Source: Amorphophallus konjac (taxonomy: Eukaryota > Streptophyta > Magnoliopsida > Alismatales > Araceae). Taken from it: a stretch of DNA of 64,000 nucleotides. The stretch lies in contig CM040118.1 of NCBI GenBank assembly GCA_022559845.1, positions 448,320,053-448,384,052 on the forward strand, in the 5' to 3' direction. The notes beneath the pieces are model-generated. The model was not told where the DNA came from. It searched no databases and saw only the letters and a program-made list of their open reading frames with translations. Position 1 is the first letter of the stretch; each line of letters begins with the position of its first letter. Shown here piece by piece: positions 21,484 to 32,803 of this stretch. A program made the position numbers and the translations under genes.

Positions 21484-23412
21484 ATGGCTCAGGGTCACTC
21501 AGGGAATTGATCACCATTCTTTGACGGAACTGACGATTCCTATTGGAAAAATCGAATGCAGGTATTCTTGAGGGCGCAAGGCCACGAAATATGGAGAGTG
21601 GTGAGTTATGGTCCATATGATCTCCCTGAGGACGAAGACACCTGGACAAGAGAACAGATCAGAAAGTCAAACATCAACTGGGGAGCAATGAACATAATGC
21701 AATGTGCGCTTCACCCCACGGAGTTCTCTATAGTATCACAATGTGCAACTGCAAACGCTATGTGGGATCGTTTAGAGGTAATCTATGAAGGTACCTCAAA
21801 GGTAAGAGAAACAAAAGCGAACATGTTGATTTTTTATTATGAAATGTTCAAAATGAAAACTGACGAAACTATTTCAAAAATGTATGCCAGACTGATGCAA
21901 TTGACTAACAGTATGAAAAGTTTAGGTAAAATCTACACCGAACAAGAGTTGGTAAGAAAGATTCTAAGGTCTCTTACTCCAGTGTGGCACACTAAAGCCT
22001 CAGTCATCGAAGATTCAAAGAATCTATCAACCATGACAGTGGATGAACTAATAGGATCATTGATGACTTACGAGCTCAATCTCAAGCAGAAGGAAGATGA
22101 GGGCAAGAAGAAGAAGCCGATGGCTTTTAAAGTCAATTCAAGTACATCCGACTCCTTTGAATCAAGTGAGTCATCCAGTGTCGAAGAAGATCCCGGTGAG
22201 TTTGCCATGCTAACAAGGAAATTCAGAAAGTTCCTCCGGAAAGAAGGTAAGGGGCCTAAGAACAAGAAAGGACAGGTAAGGAAGTCTTCAAGCCTCAAAT
22301 CTGAACCTTCTAAAAGGTAGTCTAACAAGATCGTTTGCTATAATTGCAGGAAACCTGGGCACATGAAGATTGAATGCCCAGAAGTCACAAAGAAGGCTAA
22401 CTCCAAGTGGAAGGGAAAGAAGCCCAAAGCAATGATAAGCACTTGGAGCGACGAGGAGGAAGATGAGGAGGAAGAGACCACATCCGATGAGGGCGATGGA
22501 AAGATGTGTCTCATGGCAAAAGGAGATCATGAAGACACTGAGGTAACTTCTCCGTTTGAACATTTTTCAGTAGATGATTGGGAAGAAGCATATACTGAGT
22601 TGCTATACAAGTATGATAATGTTCGAAAGGAAAACAAAGTTCTGAAGAAAAAAGTTAACACAATCATTAATGACACTACCTTGTTTGATAAAAGTGCATC
22701 TCTTGAACTGGAAATAATCACCTTGAATAAGAGAATTGGCGAGCTGGAAAAGATTGAAGGTGAGTCAAAAGAATTGGAAGATGAAAATGAGATCTTGAAA
22801 AAAACAATAGATGATCTCAAATTGAAAATGCAAAACTATGAAAAGGAAACTAGACTGGCCAATGAAAAACACAATGCTGTCAAGAAAGTTAACTGTCAAC
22901 TTCAGAAGGAGATTGAAAGAATTCAAGAAGAACTAAAAGACAAACAAGATTCTTTGAAAAATTTGATGAAGGGAAGAGAAAATCTACATGCTGTGTTAGG
23001 ATCAAGAGTGAATTTTCAGATTGAAGGATTAGGCTACAATCCAATGGCCAAAAAGGAATTTCAGTTAAAAATAATCACCTTCGTGATCGAACAAGACTCA
23101 AGGAAGAAAAAGCCTCTTGTTAACATGTATGGTCTAGAAAAATTGTCTGAGGCTAGCACTTCAACAAAGAACCAATCAACCATAAAATCAAATGACAAGG
23201 AACCAAATGGGAAACCCTTGAAACAAACAAGCAAGTTAAAAACAGCTGAAATTCAAGGGAAACAAAGGCGACAAGAGCCTAGTCTAGATGGCCCAGGAAA
23301 ATCAAAATCCAGATCTCATTCCACTCAAAACATCAAGAAAAACAATCCAACTCCATCAAATCAGGCAAACAAGCCAATCAGGAACCATTACACAAGCAAC
23401 AGAAATACCTAG
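21484..23412 (+). pseudogene. Copia A gag (copy 2)
   Basis: ATG 21484; one frame to 23412 with stops TGA 21508-21510 and TAG 22318-22320. Domains in order: Copia gag (UBN2 type) with FDGTDDSYWKNRMQVFLRAQ, MWDRLEVIYEGTSKVRETKAN and LSTMTVDELIGSLMTYE; a Lys/Ser-rich linker; zinc knuckle CYNCRKPGHMKIEC (about 22336-22377); acidic block; long coiled coil (about 22600-22980); motif GRENLHAVLGSRVNFQIEG. The long Gag with a coiled coil after the knuckle is typical of SIRE/Maximus. A TAG at 23410-23412 ends this part and is shared with copy 1. Confidence 0.9.
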
Positions 23413-24153
23413 AACCAGAGAAGTCGACTTAGACACCCTCCAAAGTCAACTTTTGGCATTAATAAAAATAATTCTCACTTTTTCGCTCCTAGAACAAATG
23501 AATTTAGGCCACGGCAAGGGTTTCAACCCAACAGGCCTGTCTGTATGAGCCAGACCCACTGCCCATTTGGTCAAAGAAATAGGAATTCAGTGAGAAGTTC
23601 AAATTTGGTGAATCAAAATCATGGTTTACCTGCCTTAAAGAAACTCTTTTGTAATAAATGCTGCAAATATGATCATGTCACTTCACAATGCGAGCTGAAT
23701 GTTAAGAAAAAATGTGCTGAACGGAGATGGATTCCCAAATACTTCCTGGAATGTTTACAGGGAACAAACAGTCTGAATGGACCCAAATGTGCATGGGTTC
23801 CAAAAATTTTCGTGTGATTTGTCATGCAGGAATGTCTGGCAGCTGTACACAACAAATGGTACATGGATAGCGGCTGTTCAAGGCATATGACGGGGAACAA
23901 GACAAAGTTTTGCATGCTGGTTGAAAAGGAGGGTGGACACGTGACATTTGGAGGAAATAATAAAGGTAAAATCATCGGCACAGGTAAGAACTCCTCCAAT
24001 TGCATTGAAAATGTTTTGTTAGTTCAAGGATTAGAATACGATCTGCTCAGCATAAGTCAATTGTGTGACAAAGGATATAAAGTTATTTTTGATGCTCAAA
24101 TCTGTAAATGGAGCCCAATTCAAATTCAGTTAAATTTATGGGCAGAAGGGTAA
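23413..24153 (+). pseudogene. Copia A second zinc knuckle and protease (copy 2)
   Basis: Same frame as gag. A second CCHC-like motif CNKCCKYDHVTSQC lies at about 23650-23691. GPKCAWVPK leads into a TGA shared with copy 1 (23815-23817), then the protease with active site MDSGCSRHMTG at 23863-23895. The frame is lost at about 24107, where copy 1 has four more bases. Confidence 0.85.
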
Positions 24154-25415
24154 ACAATGTCAACATACATGTTGACTTGTGTCTAACTGCCAAGAAAGAT
24201 GATTTGGCATGGCTGTGGTACCGTAGGTTAGGGCATGCTAGCTATAGGGTCATGCATAAATTAGTCAAGAATAAAATGGTCAAAGGACTGCCTGAAATCT
24301 CATTCAAACAAAACACCAAAGTTTGTGATGCTTGCGCCCAAGGGAAACAAACTAGAAAGTCATTCAAAAACAGAATTGAAAATCTATCCTCTAGACCATT
24401 GGAACTAGTGCATATGGACTTGTTTGGTTCAACCAAGACTGCAAGCATTAGTGGAAACAGATATGGCTACGTTCTAGTGGATGACTTTTCTAGATTCACA
24501 TGGGTGTTTTTTCTATCTCATAAGAATGATGCATTCCAAGAATTTCAGGCATTCTTCAAGAAAATAAAATAGGATGGTTCGTTTCAAATCTGCACAATTC
24601 TGTTTGATCACAGTGGAGAATTTGAGAATTCTGAATTTGATACTTTTTGCAGCAACAAAGGAATAACACACAAGTTTTCATCGCCAAGGACACCCGAATA
24701 GAATGGTATTGTGGAAAGAAGGAACCGGACATTGATAGAGATGGCGAGAACAATGTTGGTGGAGGGACAACTTCCAAGAAAATTTTGAGCAGAGGCGGTC
24801 AACACAGCATGCTACATTGTGAACCGTGCCATGGTAAGATCGTCTAGTGCAAAGATGCCATATGAGATCCTTAAAGGTAAAAAGCCATCTCTAGCTTCTT
24901 GCAGAATTTTTGGGTCCAAGTGTTTCATTCACAATAACGACAAGAAAGACTTAGATAAGTTTGAGCCCAAGAGTGACTTAGGGATATTCTTGGGATACTC
25001 TGATCGCTCGATGGCTTATAGAGTCTTCAATGTCAAGGATCAGGTAGAGGAATCTCCCCATATTACTTTTGATGAATCAAATGACATTTATAATGATAAC
25101 CATTTCTCCAAAAAAAATAATGATGGGGAATTCATGGACTCAAAGGATGAACAAGGAGCGCAATATGAAGAGACAAGGCCTGGAGAACACCAAGGTAACT
25201 CAAGTGAACAGGGGGTCAATGTTGCTGCCTTAGGTAACACTCTTGTAAATATAAGAACCCTTAAAGATCATCCATTGGACAGCATAATTGGCAGTTTGAA
25301 TGACCCTCGAACAACTAGGTCTCAATCTGGAGCTATTCATGAACTAGATCAACTTGCACTTGTATCACAAATTGAGACTAAATATGTGAAAGAGGCCCTA
25401 AAGGATGAATACTAG
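24154..25415 (+). pseudogene. Copia A integrase (copy 2)
   Basis: GAG-pre-integrase zinc region (WLWYRRLGHAS... CDACAQGKQ), then core residues Asp in HMDLFGS, Asp in LFDHSGEFEN and Glu in the NGIVERRN segment. Stops at about 24570 (TAG), 24702 (TAG where copy 1 has CAG) and 24787 (TGA at the same Trp codon that is TAG in copy 1). Open from 24819 to the TAG at 25413-25415, which copy 1 shares. Confidence 0.88.
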
Positions 25416-26341
25416 ATAAATACCATGCATGAAGAGTTAAATCAATTTGAGAGAAACAAAGTGTGGGACCTTGTTCCTAGACCCACTTCACACACTGTCA
25501 TTGGGACTAAATGGGTATTTAGGAACAAACTGAGTGAGGAAGAAAAAATGTCTGGAATAAGGCTAGACTGGTGGCCAAGGGGTACAATCAAGAATTTAGG
25601 ATTGACTTTGAAGAGTCATATGCCCCTATGGCCAGGTTAGAAGCAATTAGGATTTTGCTCGCGTTTGCCTCATCACATGGAATACAATTGCAGCAAATGG
25701 ATGTAAAGAGTGCATTCTTGAATGGTGTCGTAAAGGAGGACGTTTATGTGGAGCAACCTCCTGTTTTTGAATGCAATGAGTTTCCTAACCACGTCTTCAA
25801 ACTTAATAAAGCTTTGTATGCCTTGAAGAAGGCCCCACGTGCCTAGTATGATAGGTTGAGTTCCTTCTTGGCTGAAAAAGACTATTCCAGAGGTAAGGTA
25901 GATCAGACACTTTTTTCCAAGACCCAAGGTAATGACATACTCATTGTTCAAATTTATGTAGATGACATAGTGTTTGGGTCTATTGAACCTCAAATGTGCA
26001 TAGATTTTGCCAAACTGAAGACAAAGGAGTTTAAAATGAGCTTGATGGGGGACCAACAATTTTTTCTTGGATTGCATGTTACCTAGAGCAAGGAAGGATG
26101 CTTCATCAATCAAGCCAAGTACATCAGGGAAATGTTAAGAAAATATAGCATGGAGGGCAACAAGCCTATCGCAACCCCTATAAGCACAAACACATCGTTG
26201 AATGCTGATGAAAAAGGTAACCTGGTAAATGCAAAGACGTATAGTGGTATGATCGGATCCCTACTTTATTTAACTACATCTAGACCAGACATCCAATTCA
26301 GTGTATGTATGTGCGCCAGATTTCAAGCTTGTCCCAGATAA
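25416..26341 (+). pseudogene. Copia A reverse transcriptase (copy 2)
   Basis: Starts with HEELNQFERNKVWDLVPRP; central motifs AIRILLAFASSHGIQLQQMD, KSAFLNGVV and the active site YVDDIVFGS at about 25951-25977, followed by FFLGLHVT. Stops at about 25845 (TGG to TAG), 26084 (CAG to TAG) and 26339, plus one frame change near 25560. It copied element RNA into DNA; this copy is dead. Confidence 0.88.
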
Positions 26342-26911
26342 TCCCATTTGGGAGCTGTCAAGTGTATTCTCTGATACCTTGCCGGAACCCATGATTTAGG
26401 ATCGTGGTATCCTGCATCATGTGAGTTAAATCTCATTACTTACTCAGATACAGACTATGCTGGATGCACGCTAGATAGAAAAAGTATCATTGGTTATTGC
26501 CAATTTTTGGGCGGGTGTTTGGTCTCTTGGGGATCCAAGAAACAACACTCGGTTGCTCTCTCTACTGCAGAGGCAGAATATGTCGCTGTAGAGAGTTGTG
26601 GCACTCAGGTGTTGTGGATCAGACACCAATTTCAGGACTACCTAGTAGATCTTGGATGTGCACCAATATTGAGCGACAACACTAGTGCTATCAATCTGTC
26701 TAAAAATCCAATCCAGCACTCAAGGACCAAGCATATTGAAATCAAACATCATTTCATCAGAGATGAGGTCAGCAAAGGAAACTTTGAATTACATTTCATT
26801 GAAACAGAAAAATAAATTGCTGATATTTTTACCAAACCACTGAACAATGATAGATTCACCACTTTAAGAAGAGAGCTTGGCTTGTGTAGACTTCGTGATG
26901 AAATTGCTTGA
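26342..26911 (+). pseudogene. Copia A RNase H (copy 2)
   Basis: YSDTDYAGCTLDRKS, LSTAEAEYVAVESCGTQ, ILSDNTSAINLSKNP and HSRTKHIEIKHHFIRDEV are open from 26507 to a TAA near 26812 shared with copy 1. IADIFTKPL follows and the polyprotein ends at TGA 26909-26911. Confidence 0.88.
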
Positions 26912-27356
26912 CATGTTTGTGCTTCGTCAGATAAACTGTGTTCTTGATAAATAAAATTGACTTGATCACACATTTGCAATGGGTCATATTGAGGGGGAGC
27001 CAGGTACAAAATTTGAGAACCATTTCTACATTTGGTGCCTATTTGTCCATGCATCAATGTGTCATGGACTCCTCGATATCTTAAATGGTGAACTGTGGAA
27101 GGGCAGGTTAACCCTGTCTGGAAGCACTCACTATGCGTAGAGGAATACCTCCACCAAGTACCTGAGGCAGTCCAGTTAGTGAGTCCCATGCATCATAAGA
27201 AAAAGCCATCGTTCATGCACTCCCTAGTGGTGTTGCTGAGATTGGGTGGTATGGAAGGCCTCTAGTAAAGAAATATATGTTGCCATGGATTATATGGATC
27301 TGAAATGTACAGTTGATGAGGCACAGATGAAACCTTGGCAAGGGCAAAATAGTTTG
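26912..27356 (+). other. Noncoding Copia A sequence up to second Tat-1 insertion (copy 2)
   Basis: No gene. Polypurine-like GAGGGGGAG at 26991-26999. Ends with GTTTG (27352-27356), identical to the sequence to the right of the first Tat-1 at 16266-16270, which shows the original target. Confidence 0.75.
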
Positions 27357-27972
27357 TGAAGAGGCGTAATCTCGTGTTGTCGCCTGAGCCGTAGGATGTC
27401 TGATTGCTGACACTAGGGATGAGGGATCTGCAAGGTAGAAAACGGATCAGGGGAGCTCAAGGGTTTAACCCTAGGGAAAACCCTCTGATGCTTAAATAAG
27501 CAATAAAGTAGAGCATAGTGCGGAGATGGAAAGAAGTAGGAGAAGGGCACGAGATTACTCTCCACCAGTGTGAGTGGCAAAGAGGGCTCAGTTAGACCTA
27601 CCTTTGTGGAGAGTTTCCCTTGTTTTATATAGTAGTTTGTTCCGTAGAAAGTTCGAGGGAAGAGGGAGAGTATAGGGGGCCTTATACAGCCGGTTCAGAC
27701 CTGGGCGCTTTGCCTCCCCTCTTGGTGACTCCCGGGCTTCCCTCGGTCAGTTACGCTCGGGCACCGCTTGGGCTCTCCCCGAGCGACCGTTACTCAGACT
27801 TTCGGGCCTAGAGGCCACCTAAGAAGTATTGGTCCGAGCAATTTGGGCTTCGAGATAAGTGGGCCCTTTAGGGGGCTATCACTTGGGGAGTTCAACCTTG
27901 TTGGGTCGGATTGGACCTCGTCTGGCCGCTCCGGGCCACATGTTTAATGGGGCACTGATTTACCCCTCTCCA
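27357..27972 (-). repeat. Tat-1 3' LTR, copy 2
   Basis: 616 bp with the same ends as 5465-6077. Confidence 0.9.
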
Positions 27973-28311
27973 CTTGCCCCCCCCCCCACTCCTGAGCCTA
28001 GAGTCGGGCTCGGAGAGTAGAGTATAATCGGGTTGCATTCGTGGCTCAGTCGGGGATTGACCGTTGTGAGCTGTTCCAACCTCAAAGCTCAGGGGCCGTC
28101 TATTCGACTATCCTGGCTCATCGGGGGCTCGGTCGTAGTAGCATCGCTTTGGCTCGGTTGCGTGTTGGCTGATTGCATTTCAGGGGCCGAGGATACGGCT
28201 GTCCTGTCGCATTGGGGTTCGAGCTCGATGATGATGCATTGCTTATTGGCGCAAAGGCGCCCTTCTTGGAGTTTGAAACGTCACTCCGACAGCACCCAGG
28301 ATCGCCTAGGG

Positions 28312-28323
28312 CCTATAAATAGG
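28312..28323 (+). promoter_or_regulatory. TATA box of the antisense ORF, copy 2
   Basis: CCTATAAATAGG, identical to 6413-6424 and 89 bases upstream of the antisense ATG at 28401. Confidence 0.55.
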
Positions 28324-28400
28324 GGCTTGTGCTTGCACTTTATGTTTCCTCCGTTCAGGGTTTCTCTCTTCATCGTGTCCGCAAGTCCAGGGGAAAACAC

Positions 28401-29640
28401 ATGCGTCGGGAGAGCAGTCAGAGGGAGCAGAGAATCTCAGAGGCCTTCGCAAAGCTGGCAGAGATTACTGGGGAGGCAGCCCGCCAGCTTCCTCCCCCCG
28501 CTAGTTCGTCTGATTCCGGTATCCCTTCTTCTTCTTCCCATTCTTCCATGGTGGATCACGATCTCGAGGCGGAAGTTCTGGAGTTTAAGCAAGGGGCGGA
28601 AGGCTCGGAGCCTACGCCTAGCGGCCACCTCCGTAGCGAACTGACGGAGCCCAAGGTGAAAGAGCTCGAGGTTTGCTTCAAGTTGACGTGGCGGTATTTC
28701 TTCTCTCCGTCCAAACCACATGAGTCCAGCCTAGACACCCGCTCGGGCATGTTCTGTATTTTCCTTTTGGCTTGGAAGTGTGGCTTCCGTCTTCCTCTCC
28801 ACCCCTTCATTGTCGAGCTTTTGAAGTTCTACCAGCTGGCTCCCGTCCAGTTGGTTTCCAACTCCTACACCTTCATCTTTTCCTTCATCGTTCTCTGTGG
28901 CTCGTGCGGTCTTGCCACATCTTTAGATCTTTTTCACGCCTTTTTCGAGCTGAAGCAGAGCACACTCACGCCGGGAAGGGCTTCTTTTACCTTCAGGCGA
29001 GGAGGGGGGGAGTTGTGTGATCCTCTCTCCTCGGGATTCCTCGCACAAGGGGTGGAAAACTCAGTTCTTCTAGGTAGGATTCACCAAGGATGCTACCGAT
29101 TGAAATTTTCCTGACAAACCGAACTTCCAGCCGGTCTTCCCAGCGAAGCATGCAGTGATCTCCTCGGAGCTAAAGGAGGAGATTCAAATTCTGCAGGATA
29201 ATCGTCGGTCGACCGTAGAGCTGCTGACTTCAGCGAATGTCGAAGCCTTTTCTCGTCGGGCACTACCTAATGGTAAGGACCTGGGAGCTCTATATTGCAC
29301 CACCAATTTTCTGTCGGCTTAGTCTTTGCTGACGAGTTGTCTTCGGATGAACAGAGGGGAGACGCCGCAAAGACGGCGAGCAATCGCTAGAGTGGGAGGT
29401 CGCCGAGCGAGTGGAGGCAATCACCTCAGATGTGCCTAGCGCTTTCAAGGGTTCCTCCTCTCCCCGAGACAAGGGCAAACAGATAGCTCGGGGAGGTGAA
29501 CCGGAGCGACGGGGGTCCAAGCGCAAGTCCCCTGAGGAGTGGCTGCTGCTGGGGGTGATGAAAGCCCTGACCTCCGAGCGTAAGAGGAAGAAAAAAGCGA
29601 AGGGCCCGCGTGCAGTGGAGGGACCTCCTCCCGAGATTAC
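28401..29640 (+). pseudogene. Tat-1 antisense ORF, copy 2 (3'-truncated)
   Basis: ATG 28401; better preserved at the N-terminus than the first copy: RRESSQREQRISEAFAKLAE, Ser-rich stretch, then the PF04195-like domain (FKLTWRYFFSPSKPHESS, FCIFLLAWKCGFRLPLHPF) open to about 28945, followed by small frame changes and a stop. The phase-1 intron candidate is conserved at 29273-29322. The coiled-coil part is lost at the 29640 breakpoint. Confidence 0.7.
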
Positions 29641-32600
29641 AAAGAATGTATTGATATGGTTGAGTCATAAACTATTCTCCCCCTGTCCAAATAGACCTAA
29701 ACATCCGGGCAATACAAATCATGTACCCCATTTGATGTTAAGAGATGCTAATGATAGAGTTTTTCCCCGTGACAGAGTATAGGGATTTGAGTGGAAGAAA
29801 TGATCAGAATATATCAGCAAAAACACAGGGGCATTTAGACAATTCAGGCAATGAGAGAATAACTCAAGAGGTAGTGCAATCTGTAGAAAATATCAACCAG
29901 TAAAATCTGAAATGATGCAATCAGTGAGGGATTGAGAACAAGCAAAGAGTTTCTAGCAGAGTAAAGTTGAGCCCAAGAAATCAGACTAAAGGCCCAAATG
30001 ATCAAATGATTCAAGAGGTTTTCAATGAGTTACCAATTTCATAAATCTAAGAATAAATTTGTTTCAGAGTCTTCAATTATAAGGGTTCATGAAGGAATCT
30101 TTATTGAGCAGCATGGTTTAATTATGATGTATATAGAATTTGTCAATAAACTTCTGTACTCATATCTGAAATCAAATTTTAATAAAAATGAACCAAGCCC
30201 ACATATTGAGTATCTTGTTTAACCTTCTTCCATCTTACTCATTCAATTTCAAGGACTCCCTTAGGAGTTGCAATCAATAGTATTGAGGTTAAACAAATAA
30301 GGAAACATTTGTTTTTGTCAAGGGTTCCTTTAGATTTTTCTTTTGCTAATTTACAGATCATTCTTTTTATGCAGCAGCAATTTTTCATAGCAAATTTCAG
30401 GAGCATTAAGTTTAGTACATCCTTGTAACTAGAGGATACACGTTGTTTAGAAGCCAGTATCACTAAGCACTTGGAATGACTAACTGTCATGCTTCAAATT
30501 GAACATAGATAACTTTAGCATGGCTTTTGACGTGAGGCACAACACGTCTTAGGTGAAGTGACCCAATTACTCACCACTCATCATGTCATTGCTCTGTCAT
30601 CATTTTCACTGATTTTGCATAGATTTTCCAACAGAGATAGCTATGGCACTTCATGACACATTTTATTTTTAGACATGGTTTCTCGGTGACCAAAGTCATT
30701 ACTCTGACTCAATTTACCCTTGGACAATTTACAAATTCCCAGATGTTTAAAAAATAATACTTACTTCACACATCTCAACCAATGAAAGTCATGATTTCAA
30801 AGTTTTCAGATTTTATAAGTGTTTGAAAAGACACAATATGAAAATGTTGGTTAAGGTTTATTAAGACTGACTCAGATATTTTCAAGATGTTCATATCCAA
30901 ACTCAAGAAATACATAAAACTTAAACCACCTGAAACTTTCAGTCATTCATGAATCCGTATAATAGAATATTTCTCTTTAATAGAAGGTTTTCAGATTTAT
31001 GATCAAGGTTCACACATTAAAATCTTCCCAAATGACAGTCAAGACAAAAGAATTTCTGAAGCAGCCAATTCAACAAGCAGTAGAGAGCACGTAGCAGGAA
31101 TAAGAGTAATCGATGTAGCAGCTGAATCCAAGATGGTAGCTGACAGAGAGTAAAATGAGATAGGCTTTAGAAAATAGCAGAATTAGCAATTCAGTTCAAA
31201 TCAGGTGACATTCTCAGGATGAGTTTAAGATAACCAGCCGATCTCAACAAATGCAAGAGCAGCAGACAACAGATGTCAAGGCCAAGAATGTGATGAACTC
31301 TAAAGATTTCATAGTTTATGAGTGGAAACCAGACTACAACTAAAATCAAACGGGTTTTTCAAAACAGCTGGGGACAGCCAGGTCAACCTGGACTAGCAAT
31401 GGATTGACCTGTGGTTCAATCACAGAGTTCAAGGAGCTGAGTTGAATTTTACTTCACATGCAGCACAGAGTATTAAACAGTAATGATCATAGTCAAGAAA
31501 TCAGCTCAAGATGACAGAAATTTTCAAAGAGATGTGCAACAAAGGATATACATCAAGAATGAGAGCATTTTGAAAGCTTTAAGCTGAGAATATGACAGGT
31601 GTGTTCAAGGTTCAGCAGATGTGAAGTGTTTTTAGTCAAACCAACTTAAGAATGTAGTGACAGAAATATCATTCATAGATATCAACAAGGAATGTGAATC
31701 ATAGAGAATAGTTGAATACAGATTGAAGATAGAAGCATTGGTTGACTGAAATAAACAGTGAAAGAATTTGAGACAGATAAGCAAATTTTCAACCAACCAA
31801 TCCAATACATGACTTATGCTCCCCCTGATTGTACGCACTCAATCAATCTTTTTGGTATTTTCAATATGAATGATATGCAATTAATTCTGAAATCAGTATA
31901 TGCATGATAACAAATGCACATGAGTAAACTATGAAATGCAGGAACTCCTCTTATGTATGTGCATTTATGTCAATCAATCCTATTGACACATGAATGATGT
32001 GCAATTAACACATGTATACATATGCATTGACTCCCCTTAACTGAATGCATTTACCCATCATATATGACATGAAGCCCATGCAGGGGGTTTAATCTAATCA
32101 GATATGCATGAAGCACAAGAATTATCTTCACAGACTCCCCCTATCTATATGCCATGTATGACAACTCTGAATGCAGCATATGCAATGATAATTTGTGCAG
32201 GGAGTTTGATGAATTATGCTCATAAACATCTAGACTGCTCTAAGTGTAAATTTGACCCAAGGTACCAGGCGGAGGACTTAGTTTAAAGACCACCTCACAC
32301 ATAGTGAGAACTTCCAGATAGATCCCATCTGCCTTTCAGTAACTCACCATTTTATATACCATAGAGGTCATGCATGACACTGTAATGCAAATACAATCCT
32401 ATGTGCATCTTATACTGAAATCAGTTTGCCAAGCACATATGTATGCAGATGAATGATGTATGCAATAGATGTTCAATGAATACATTATAACAGGTATCAG
32501 CCAAATGCAATTGGCACATACGCACATCAAATACATACAGTTCATTTTTAGTCTATTTTATGCAAAGATGATTTAGCCTATGCTACGAGGAACTCATGCA

Positions 32601-32803
32601 ACAATGCAAGTATCAGATAAAAATGCAAAAGAGATTTTGATTGACAAATCAAGTATGATATGTAACTATCTGAAAGAACTTAGTGAACACTCAAATATCT
32701 AAATCAGTAAGTGCAGAAATGGGATTTTACCGTACTCAGGTGCCTTAGTTTATTGAACCCCTCCTTATTCCTCAGCCCCAAGGCACACCTACAAAATAGT
32801 TTC
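29641..32803 (-). other. AT-rich noncoding internal region of element B
   Basis: No domain of pol or env can be found in any frame over 3.1 kb. On the minus strand it carries polypurine-like AGGGGGAG at 29678-29685, 31819-31826 and 32135-32142, as Copia A does downstream of its pol. Segments around 31900-32500 are rich in TATGCAT and TGCATATG-type words. It follows gag B directly, where protease and pol would be expected. The 3' LTR of B is not in the window. Confidence 0.5.

Larger units (their letters stand above)
21405..27351 (+). mobile_element. SIRE-like Copia element A, copy 2
   Basis: Internal region with full gag, protease, integrase, RT and RNase H in one original frame, followed by the same 3' sequence as copy 1 up to the Tat-1 insertion site. 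Its env-like part and 3' LTR are missing because the sequence to the right has been replaced after 29640. Contains at least a dozen stops and a 4-bp deletion at about 24107. Confidence 0.9.
27357..29640 (-). mobile_element. Tat-1 copy 2 (3' LTR, polypurine tract and part of antisense ORF)
   Basis: 3' LTR 27357-27972, polypurine tract to about 28000, antisense ORF to 29640, where the match to the first copy (7732) ends at GAGATTAC and unrelated sequence begins. Inserted at exactly the same Copia A position as the first Tat-1. Confidence 0.9.
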
